This document shows positions 17,353-24,507 of a DNA stretch of 64,000 nucleotides, piece by piece. The notes under the pieces were generated by a model that saw nothing but the letters and a program-made list of their open reading frames with translations, was not told the DNA's origin and made no database searches. Within the stretch, counting starts at the first letter, position 1; the number at the start of each line of letters is the position of its first letter. A program made the translations under genes and the position numbers. The stretch comes from JACOMY01 sp046233115 (GTDB taxonomy: Bacteria > Pseudomonadota > Alphaproteobacteria > Kiloniellales > JACOMY01): assembly GCA_046233115.1 (NCBI GenBank), contig JBJXHM010000006.1, positions 124,001 to 188,000 on the forward strand, in the 5' to 3' direction.

Positions 17353-20181
17353 CTACGTGTTGGGAACCGTCAGCAACGTCCTACGGAAGAGCGCACGGAA
17401 CCGTTCGATCGGCAGGCGCTCGCGCCCCTCCTCCCCGAACATCGCCACCCGCCGCTTGTAGGACTCGGACTTCTCCACGATGCGCGACATCGACCGCGCC
17501 AGCGCCTCGACGCTCACCTCACCGATCAAGTGGCCCGGATACTTCATTTCCTTGACCACGTTGCCCATGAAGGTCTGCTGCGGCACGATCAGCAGGCGTT
17601 CGAGTTGGATCGCCTCATAGAACACGCCGGAGCCGGAAACCGCATAGCGATCGCGATAGGGCAGGATCATCACATCGATCCGCCGCATCACATCGTAGTA
17701 CTCCTCCACCGATAGGCGGTCGTCATGCCACTCGCAGACGCCGCGGCGGACGGCCTGCTCCAGGAACTGCACCTGGTCGGACCCGAGCGATTCAACGTAG
17801 CGTCGCTTGAGCTGCAACACCCAGTGCACCTGTTTTTGCGGCGCAAAGAACTGTACCAGGCTCGGGAAGAGGTCGGATCCGCGGGTCGGCGTGGAGGAGC
17901 CGAGGGTGCCGAAGGTGATGGACTCCTTGGCCAGCGCCCTCTCGCTCGGTGCCTTGATCTGTCCGGCCAGAGACGCTGCCAGGTAGGGAAACTGGTGGAC
18001 CGGCAGATCGTTGCCCGTCAGTTTGCGAAAATGCAGCCAGGCCCGCTGTGTCTCGCAATAGAGCAGCGGACTGACGCTCGGGATCGAGAACAGCCGGTTG
18101 ATGCCGCGCCGGTTGGCCCGAGACCAGAGCGCACGCTCCGCGTTCGGCGCCAGTAGGTAGTCGACCTCGATGATGCCAACGACCACAGTGATCGGCCGAT
18201 CGGCGAAGGCCTTCGCCAGCCAACGGCTGAAGCCGACAATCATGTTGGCCTTCATCGAGTGCAGGTAGATCACCTTGCATTTGCTGAGGTCAATATCCCG
18301 AAAGATCCGCAAGAGGTCCCGGTAGAAGGCCTCATTCAGGGTCTTAATGGTTCCCTCGGTGACCGCCAGATAGTTGTAGTCATAGGGATTGAAGCGGAAC
18401 ACCCCCTTGATGTTCTGCTCCAACGACATGTCGTTACGCTCGCTCTTATCGGCGCCTGTCAGCAACCATACTGATTCCTTGGCCGTTCCCAGCTCCCGAG
18501 ACAGGAAGTCGACCGAAAACTTTCCGTAGTTGAAATGGTGACCCGACCGATAGTGAAAGCCTGGGTCGATAACGATGGCACTGGGCGCAGCGCTGGCGGA
18601 GAGATCTTCCTCGGGCGTAGCGAATAGTGAGAGGTCGCCCAGAGCGTAGGTCTGCACCTTGGCCAAGAGGTTGCGCTGCTCGGCCGTCAGGACCTCGATC
18701 TGCGCCTTGGCCTTCTCCAGCACCGTCAACGCGAAAGCCTGATCGCCGATGGTGCAGGCTGAATGGCCCAGCATCGGCAGGGTCGGCAGGTAGCCTGGAT
18801 CGTCGAGATCCATCTTGGCGGCAATGGCTGCTGCGGCCGTCGCGTCTGCTGCGCGCGCGAAGGCCCGGTAGGCGTTGGCCAACGGCCAGTGCGGAGACGG
18901 CGAAAGCCCCGCCAGCACGTCCCAGGTCTGCGCCGCACGCTGCCAGTCCTTTGCGGCCATGTAGACTTGGGCAACACACCGCGCGCTGGTCGCATCGGCC
19001 AGCAAGCAGTCCGACTCCTCCTCACAGATCCGCGCTGCCAGCTCGAGTTGATCGTTCTTCATCAGACCGAGTGCTAGATCAACCAGGTAGCTGCGGTTGG
19101 CCGGCAGTCCTTCCTCGCGGATTTGGGCCAACAACGTCTCGACCTCGGCCGCCGTCTCCAGTAGGCCGAACTCGGCTCGCTGTCCCACGACCTCCAGGGT
19201 CATTCTCCTGGCATCCGCCACCGCATCGAAGAGGTCGTGCACATAGGCCCGGCCGACCTCACCATTGCGCCGCATCGCATCCAGCATGAGGCGGATCGTC
19301 CCCAAGGCCTCGTCGCGCCGCACAAACTCCGCGGCCAGCGAGGTTGGCAGCGAACGCTCCGGTAACCAGCAGCAAAAACCGAGCAACAGCAGGATACCGC
19401 TGTCAAAGGTCGCCGGCTCGTCGATGGAGGGATGATCCCTGATCTCAAGCGACAAGGCCAGCTTCGCGGTCATGCTCTCGTCCATGAAGAAGGTGAGCAT
19501 GTCGTCATAGAGCGTGGCCTGGTCCGCCTCGCCTGCGCGTTCCAGAAGGTAAAGCTCCTTGTGGCTGACGGACGCGACTGAAACCGAATAGTTCCAGATC
19601 AGCCGATGCTTGTCGGACAGGGCCCGAGCCGTCTTGAGAGGAGCATGCAGCAAACTGAGGCAGCCCTCGATCTCCAGAACTTGGCGCAGACAGGCGACAC
19701 CGCAAGCGTCGAGCACGGCGAGCACCGCGTCCAGCGTCTCCCCCTCTTCGGTTCCGCCGACCAGTTCGCTGACGGCCTGGCCCATCGCGGCCGACCAATC
19801 CGGGCGGATCTCCCAATGGCCCGCAATCTCTGCGCCGTACGATACCACTTGCTCGAACAGGCCGTCGTCGACAAGGGAACGAAAAATCCGCTGCTCGCCG
19901 CTCTCCCGGCTGAAGCCGCGGCGCATCATCTCTTCGACGACACAGCGCTCCAGCGCGCCGTAGCCCTTCTCCTTCATCAGGGCTCCAAGATTGCGCAGGT
20001 AGGTCCTGGCGCCCTCGTTTTCCAAGTTCCTCAGAGACTTGGTCAAGATTTCCAGATGATTTGGCGCGTCGAACCCCTTGCCGCCGAAGGATCCGAGCAA
20101 CCTCTCGATATCCGCGAGCGAACGCCTGGAAACGAACTCAGCCAACCTTGTTTCCGACACGAGCGTATCCTTAGACCGCAA
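17353..20181 (-). CDS. Large protein: helical-repeat N-terminus and GT-B glycosyltransferase-like C-terminus
   Basis: The protein has 942 aa. The TTG start at 20181 is supported by GGGAGGGG seven bases upstream. Residues 1-520 are helix-rich and Ala/Leu-rich, with TPR-like pairs (AAKDWQRAAQTWDVLAGLSP). From about 540 a glycosyltransferase-like half begins: IVIDPGFHYRSGHHFNYG, KVIYLHSMKANMIVG, then ITFGTLGSSTPTRGSDLFPS. The GT4-like C-terminal signature is VMILPYRDRYAVSGSGVFYE. This resembles two-domain GT-B enzymes that use nucleotide sugars. No signal peptide or membrane helix is seen. The acceptor is unknown. Neighbours (sulfotransferase, radical SAM genes) suggest surface-glycan work. Confidence 0.7.
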   Translation of the reverse strand: MRSKDTLVSETRLAEFVSRRSLADIERLLGSFGGKGFDAPNHLEILTKSLRNLENEGARTYLRNLGALMKEKGYGALERCVVEEMMRRGFSRESGEQRIFRSLVDDGLFEQVVSYGAEIAGHWEIRPDWSAAMGQAVSELVGGTEEGETLDAVLAVLDACGVACLRQVLEIEGCLSLLHAPLKTARALSDKHRLIWNYSVSVASVSHKELYLLERAGEADQATLYDDMLTFFMDESMTAKLALSLEIRDHPSIDEPATFDSGILLLLGFCCWLPERSLPTSLAAEFVRRDEALGTIRLMLDAMRRNGEVGRAYVHDLFDAVADARRMTLEVVGQRAEFGLLETAAEVETLLAQIREEGLPANRSYLVDLALGLMKNDQLELAARICEEESDCLLADATSARCVAQVYMAAKDWQRAAQTWDVLAGLSPSPHWPLANAYRAFARAADATAAAAIAAKMDLDDPGYLPTLPMLGHSACTIGDQAFALTVLEKAKAQIEVLTAEQRNLLAKVQTYALGDLSLFATPEEDLSASAAPSAIVIDPGFHYRSGHHFNYGKFSVDFLSRELGTAKESVWLLTGADKSERNDMSLEQNIKGVFRFNPYDYNYLAVTEGTIKTLNEAFYRDLLRIFRDIDLSKCKVIYLHSMKANMIVGFSRWLAKAFADRPITVVVGIIEVDYLLAPNAERALWSRANRRGINRLFSIPSVSPLLYCETQRAWLHFRKLTGNDLPVHQFPYLAASLAGQIKAPSERALAKESITFGTLGSSTPTRGSDLFPSLVQFFAPQKQVHWVLQLKRRYVESLGSDQVQFLEQAVRRGVCEWHDDRLSVEEYYDVMRRIDVMILPYRDRYAVSGSGVFYEAIQLERLLIVPQQTFMGNVVKEMKYPGHLIGEVSVEALARSMSRIVEKSESYKRRVAMFGEEGRERLPIERFRALFRRTLLTVPNT

Positions 20182-20559
20182 CTGCAGTCCCCTCCCGAAG
20201 CCGCCCCGTCCCAGCCCTGTGTCGACCGGTCAAGCACCTTCCGGCGGGAACCATTACCGAGGCCAAGCAGGACCCAGGTCACCCAACCTAGGCGATCGCC
20301 GCGCCGCTACCCCAAACGACACTGCCTCAAACCACAACCAAGCCATCCTCTCTTCAGGACCAGATCAGACTGCTTTGGCACGCCGTTCCGAGTGGCCTAT
20401 CTAGATAAATGACAAACTCTCGAATTGCAAACTCTGTCACCGCGAGAGCGGTCCAAGACGCCTACTCAGAAAACCTCCCAGTGCCTGGATGGGCTCCTCG
20501 CCATCTGCGGATACCGGTGACGGCGACGGATCAGCGATCGGCAACAGGACTCGACTACC
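20182..20559. other. Intergenic region upstream of the 942-aa gene
   Basis: About 380 bases without a supportable gene. It contains the ribosome-binding site of the minus-strand 942-aa gene and presumably its promoter. It continues into a composite palindromic repeat at 20560-20677. Confidence 0.5.
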
Positions 20560-20677
20560 CTAGTGCAGATCGCATGCAGGCGGACTCACTTGGTCACGAG
20601 AATCTACTCTATCTTTCATACCTCTAGACTAGGAATTGGACGGCAAATCGTTTCGATTTGACATCATCCTGCTCTAG
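20560..20677. repeat. Composite palindromic repeat, A (degenerate, inverted) plus B (copy B2)
   Basis: Read on the minus strand, 20677-20624 is element B (CTAGAGCAGGATGATGTC at its end, CAAATCG/CGATTTG core). A linker with ATGAAAGATAGAG follows. A worn copy of A (GTGAGTCCGCCTG, GATCTGCACTAG) ends at about 20560. The order B-linker-A is the same as at 10924-11001 and 22378-22488. The CTA at 20674-20676 is the stop codon of the sulfotransferase gene. Confidence 0.82.
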
Positions 20678-21474
20678 GCTGCCGGTTCGCGCAGCTTGGC
20701 GCTCATGCGCTCTTCGCGCGATGCCACCAGATATTCATAGAGCATCCGATGGCCAAGCGCAGCCATGCGCTGGCGCAGCATCTCGTTGTATCGCGGCAGG
20801 ACCTCCGCGAACTTCTCGTTCAGGAACTCGATCTCGTCGGGCTCCAGCGCCTCGATGAAGCGATCCGCGATTCCCTTGTTCCACTCGGGAACCGCCGTCT
20901 TCTCGCTGTCCATCTGCCGCGCCAGGCGGTGACCCAAGACACCGTAGCCGAGGTGCCGGGCCAGCAGTTCCACCGTCGTGGATTGGCGGGCAGCGGTCAT
21001 ATAGTAGGGCACCGAAAAGACCTTCGGGCACTCTACCCAGGGCACGATGTTGCTGAACTGCCGAATGATCGGCGTCACCAACTGGTGCACGTCGGTGAAC
21101 TTGGTAAACCAACGTGTCGAGCCCTTCTTGCGGTCGGAAGCCCCGGCATCCAATGTCGAGACTGCCGTATCGCGCGGATCGCGGAACGAGGTGAAGGCGA
21201 TCACCTTCTCGTTCTCGACCATGTCCTGCATCTCTTCGGTGAAGGGACCGTGCGTCTTTAGAACCACGTAGTCCGCAGGGTCGATCCGACTGGCGACGGT
21301 CTCGATCACCGAGGCGGAGATGTTCGCCTGGAAACCGGCGATCTCATCGCCCAACCGCTCGTGAACGAAGGCGTAGTACTCTTGGCCGTTGACGATCGAC
21401 GAGAGTGCCAGCGACGCGGACCAGAGAAAAGTGCTGCCCGATTTGGGCTGACCATGAGCGATAATGATTGGCAT
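20674..21474 (-). CDS. PAPS-dependent sulfotransferase
   Basis: The protein has 266 aa. The 5'-phosphosulfate loop GQPKSGSTFLW is at residues 8-18. The 3'-phosphate-binding motif FTSFRDPRDTAVS (R98, R101, S106) is present. Both are diagnostic of the sulfotransferase superfamily, which moves a sulfuryl group from PAPS to hydroxyl or amino acceptors. The C-terminal helices (FIEALEPDEIEFLNEKF) fit too. The acceptor is unknown, but neighbouring glycosyltransferases suggest a glycan or lipid. The stop codon is supplied by the B2 repeat. A 68-aa gene starts upstream on the same strand, 54 bases away, probably in the same operon. Confidence 0.85.
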   Translation of the reverse strand: MPIIIAHGQPKSGSTFLWSASLALSSIVNGQEYYAFVHERLGDEIAGFQANISASVIETVASRIDPADYVVLKTHGPFTEEMQDMVENEKVIAFTSFRDPRDTAVSTLDAGASDRKKGSTRWFTKFTDVHQLVTPIIRQFSNIVPWVECPKVFSVPYYMTAARQSTTVELLARHLGYGVLGHRLARQMDSEKTAVPEWNKGIADRFIEALEPDEIEFLNEKFAEVLPRYNEMLRQRMAALGHRMLYEYLVASREERMSAKLREPAA

Positions 21475-21528
21475 GTAACGACCTCTAACCGACCCTCACT
21501 GCAGACAGCACTCACCCACTCGACGGCG

Positions 21529-21735
21529 CTACTCTTCGCCGGAATCACCTTCCTCCCGACTGGCCTTCGAGCGCCGCTCACCAGGATCCGAGGCGCGGCG
21601 CACAACAGTGAAGGCCGTCTTCAGCAAGCGATTGACGTCCTTGGGGTCGGTCGAACTCCACTCGCCGGATACCGAACGCTTGCCTTCGAGAACAGCCAGC
21701 TCCTTGAAGATCGCATAGACCAGATCGTCGTTCAT
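21529..21735 (-). CDS. Small conserved-looking hypothetical protein (68 aa)
   Basis: The ATG at 21735 is chosen because GGAGGA lies 8 bases before it; a longer frame from 21756 would leave this site inside the gene. The protein begins MNDDLVYAIFKELAVLEGKR, looks helical with a central SGEWSSTDPKDVNRLLKTAF segment, and ends in a charged tail (RRSKASREEGDSGEE). No cysteine, no membrane segment. It lies just upstream of the sulfotransferase in the same direction. I do not recognise the family. It could be a carrier, adaptor or regulator for the neighbouring enzymes, but nothing in the sequence proves this. Confidence 0.6.
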   Translation of the reverse strand: MNDDLVYAIFKELAVLEGKRSVSGEWSSTDPKDVNRLLKTAFTVVRRASDPGERRSKASREEGDSGEE

Positions 21736-22377
21736 GACAGGATTCCTCCGTTTCACTCACTATCAAGACCAGCTCTCTCAGAGCCATCCACACGCGGGCA
21801 CCACGCGACAAGCACGCCCCGCTTCACAACGCAAAGCCGGATACCGCTGTCAGCCATTCTGTACCCGATTCGGCTGGAGTGGTCAGTCCGACAGAGCAAC
21901 ACGCTCGGTCGATCTGTCGGATCGCGTCACGAGTTGGCTCCCAGTTCCCCATCTCCGACATCCTGACCCGACGAGGCCGAACGAGCGCCGGAAAGAGGAC
22001 TGCATAAACTCCGCCGCGGAGTTTCGTTTGTGCGGCGCACAAATGTCAACGCACAAACCAGAGTCTCTCCAAAAAATCACAAGCAAAAGTGGTTGATTTC
22101 AAACAGATTATCACAATTCGATAAGCACCATGACCGCTTCACGACCAGCGGTCGCATGGCATCACCAGACTTTGGGGAGTGCGAGAATTGCCGCCTGCAA
22201 GGGCTCACAAGGCAGGGACCTTCGTCGTTGGACGCCGGCTGAAATGGTCCTCATGCGGAGGCGAGGCCTCGGCCTGGCCTGGACGGCCAGAAGAATAGGG
22301 TTTTGGCTCTCCCCCCTTTTGACGCACAGCACGGCGCCAAGCTGGAGCAGAGTGCCATCGCATGCGAACCGGCCTCC
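21736..22377. other. Intergenic region with tandem hairpins
   Basis: About 640 bases upstream of the small gene and downstream of the lipoprotein gene (both on the minus strand). I see no convincing gene. It holds two adjacent palindromes (listed separately) and a locally AT-rich stretch at 22040-22130. It runs into a B-A repeat at 22378. Confidence 0.5.
22006..22043. promoter_or_regulatory. Two adjacent short hairpins, possible operator or attenuator
   Basis: AAACTCCG (22006-22013) pairs with CGGAGTTT (22017-22024), and two bases later TTTGTGC (22027-22033) pairs with GCACAAA (22037-22043). Both loops are three bases. GCACAAA occurs again about 14 bases downstream. Placed upstream of the small-protein/sulfotransferase pair, this may bind a regulator or form an RNA structure. 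Confidence 0.4.
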
Positions 22378-22490
22378 AGCAGAATGACGTCAAATCGAAA
22401 CGACCTCTCGCCATCCTGCTCTGCACTCTTGAAAAATAGGGCGGAGTCACGCGATCAGGTGAGTCCGCCTGACCACGATCCGCTTTAGCG
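22378..22490. repeat. Composite palindromic repeat, B (copy B3) plus A (copy A2)
   Basis: 22378-22424 is element B with a partly lost core (AGAATGACGTCAAATCG, then CATCCTGCTCTGC). A linker, CACTCTTGAAAAATAGG, follows. Element A at 22445-22488 has GCGATCAGGTG and CCGCCTGACCACG arms and ends CGCTTTAG. The TTA at 22485-22487 is the stop codon of the minus-strand lipoprotein gene. Confidence 0.8.
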
Positions 22491-22700
22491 CCCCCATCCA
22501 CGGTTGCGATCACGCACCGCCGCGCGCTCTGCTTGGCGCTGTTGGCAGGCCGTGGCGCCCGCACCGCTCTTCGCGTTGCACCCCGCCGAACAGGCGGAGA
22601 GCAAGGGCGCAACCGACGCGAGGCCCAGCAGCAGCAGACAGCGCCGGCGCGTCGGCCCTGCCTCTGTTGCCCCCCTTTCACCATCCCTTGGCATTGCCAT
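22485..22700 (-). CDS. Small putative lipoprotein (71 aa)
   Basis: The ATG at 22700 has AAAGGAG six bases upstream. The N-terminus has twin-Arg-like basic residues (TRRRC), then a hydrophobic stretch (LLLLGLASVAPLL) and the lipobox LSAC, which would leave a lipidated Cys of a mature protein of about 35 residues. That remainder has two cysteines and is Arg/Gln/Ala-rich (QQRQAERAAVRDRNRGW). It is 48 bases from and downstream of hpnR on the same strand, so it is likely cotranscribed as the last gene. The TAA stop comes from the repeat's end, so the original C-terminus may have been altered. Function unknown. Confidence 0.55.
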   Translation of the reverse strand: MAMPRDGERGATEAGPTRRRCLLLLGLASVAPLLSACSAGCNAKSGAGATACQQRQAERAAVRDRNRGWGR

Positions 22701-22747
22701 GGCCGCTCCTTTCCGGCCCCGACGCTTGGCTGCGGCCCAAGCCGCGG

Positions 22748-24292
22748 TCAGGGCGTCGCGCCCATCCGCGAGGCCTCTACAAACTGTTCCGTCGCATCGT
22801 CGATCTGCCGGCCGCGGCGACCGCGGGCGGAGTGGATGTAGAGCGACTTGGGGTCGATCTTGTTCTGCACGTCCGGCTGCAGCGGGATGGCATAGTCCAC
22901 CGCGCGCTTATGATCGGCCATCAGCAGGTCGGTCGAATAGACCGAATTGAATTTCCACAGCATGCCGAAGAAGTTGGTCTGCCCGTGCGCCAGGCGGTTA
23001 GCCAGGATCGGCAGGTAGTCCTTGATCGCCTGCCAGCGCAGATGCTTCTTGTTCAGCACCTGCTGGGTCTTCACCAACTCCGCATAGAAGCGCTCCAGCG
23101 GCAGACGGGTCGGCAGCACCGCATGCTGGATGTCGAAAAGCCTGTAATCCCGGGTGGTCAGACGCCGGCCGTCGGTATGCCACAGCTCGGTGCCGGGATA
23201 GGGGGTGGCGACCGAGACGTTCACCACCTCGGGCACCTCCATGATCCAATCGCGGACCACCCGGAAGCGCTCCTCGTCCCAGTCAGGATCGGCGATGATG
23301 TTGATCGCCACCGTCATGCCCAGCGAGCGGGCGTACTCCAGGGCTTCGAAGTTCTGGTTGATGTTGACTCGCTTGCGGAACTTCTTCAGCCCTTCCTCGT
23401 CGATCGCCTCCAAGCCCAGGAAGAGGTACTGGACGCCGAGGTCGCGCCAGAACTTGAAGACCTCCTTGTTGCGCAGCAGCACGTCGCCGCGGGTCTCCAG
23501 GTAGTACTCCTTCTTGATCCCCGCCTTGGCGATGGCCTCGCCGATGGCCATACCGTGGTTCGACTGAATAAAGGCGACGTCGTCGACGATGAAGATGCCG
23601 GGTTCCTTGACCCGCTTCAGCTCGTCCACCGCAACCTCGGGGCTGACCTGGCGGTAGGTGCGGCCGTAGAAGGTCCAGGCGCTGCAGAAGTTGCAGTCCC
23701 AGGGACAGCCGCGCGAGAACTCGATCGAGGCGGCCGGGTCGAGCAGGCCGATGAAGTACTTCTTGCGCTTGCGCACCAGGTCGCGCGCGGGTCTGAGGTC
23801 GTCCAGATTCTTGACGAAGACCGGCGCCGGGCCCGTGCCCTCGGCTGTGACCGCGCCGGGGATCTTGGCAACCGCGGCACGGTCGTGCGCGGCCGCCTCG
23901 ATCACCTGGTCGATCACCGCTTCGCCCTCGCCGCGCAGGACGCAGTCGATCGCCCCCTCGCTGTGCTCCAGGAACTCCTCGGCGACGAAGGAGGCCGAGT
24001 GGCCGCCAACCAGGATGTAGCAGTTCGGCAGCGCCTTCCGGGTCGCCTTCGCCAGGTCGACGATCTCGGGCAGGTTGGCCAGATAGTTGCAGGAGAAGGC
24101 GATGACGTCGGGGCGCCAGTCGTCGACCATCTTATGATAGAAGTCGTGGCTGTCGACCTGCAGGTCGATCAGCCGGACCTCATGTCCCGCCTGACGCACG
24201 GCCTCCGCGACCACCTCCAGACCCAAGGGCTCCAGACGCAGAAAGATCTTGGTGTACATCAGCGGTCCGGGGTGAACGGCCAGGAAACGCAT
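22748..24292 (-). CDS. hpnR: B12-binding radical SAM enzyme, HpnR-type hopanoid C-3 methylase
   Basis: The protein has 514 aa from the ATG at 24292, preceded by AAGGAGG at ideal distance; a longer frame upstream is spurious. It begins MRFLAVHPGPLMYTK followed by FLRLEPLGLEVV, which I recognise as the start of the HpnR family. Residues 1-130 are the cobalamin-binding domain (CYILVGGHSASFVAEE). The radical SAM motif RGCPWDCNFCSAW has C196, C200 and C203. GIFIVDDVAF and FLGLEAIDEEGL follow. HpnR adds a methyl group to C-3 of the hopanoid A-ring using SAM and B12. No other hopanoid genes are in the window. The name rests on remembered family sequence, not on a search. Confidence 0.78.
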   Translation of the reverse strand: MRFLAVHPGPLMYTKIFLRLEPLGLEVVAEAVRQAGHEVRLIDLQVDSHDFYHKMVDDWRPDVIAFSCNYLANLPEIVDLAKATRKALPNCYILVGGHSASFVAEEFLEHSEGAIDCVLRGEGEAVIDQVIEAAAHDRAAVAKIPGAVTAEGTGPAPVFVKNLDDLRPARDLVRKRKKYFIGLLDPAASIEFSRGCPWDCNFCSAWTFYGRTYRQVSPEVAVDELKRVKEPGIFIVDDVAFIQSNHGMAIGEAIAKAGIKKEYYLETRGDVLLRNKEVFKFWRDLGVQYLFLGLEAIDEEGLKKFRKRVNINQNFEALEYARSLGMTVAINIIADPDWDEERFRVVRDWIMEVPEVVNVSVATPYPGTELWHTDGRRLTTRDYRLFDIQHAVLPTRLPLERFYAELVKTQQVLNKKHLRWQAIKDYLPILANRLAHGQTNFFGMLWKFNSVYSTDLLMADHKRAVDYAIPLQPDVQNKIDPKSLYIHSARGRRGRQIDDATEQFVEASRMGATP

Positions 24293-24507
24293 AGGTCCTC
24301 CTTTTACAGCAAGACCTTGGCAAATACGCTGACTTGCACAGAGGACTTGCGTCAAAAACCAGGCGATGGGAGCGGATTTCTTGGATGCAGGGCATTGCAT
24401 GCCGCTCCAATGAGCCCAGCCTTACTATGAAGAGCGAGTCCGCGCCAGAACAAGAGGGCCGCAGGGAAGCGGTAGCGGTGCCGCGCCGGCAAAAGTGATC
24501 GAAGGGA

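Noticed and set aside
22130..22387. 85-codon plus-strand frame between the small gene and the lipoprotein
   Set aside because: It runs into a palindromic repeat, has no good ribosome-binding site, and reads as random Arg/Ser/Trp-rich sequence.
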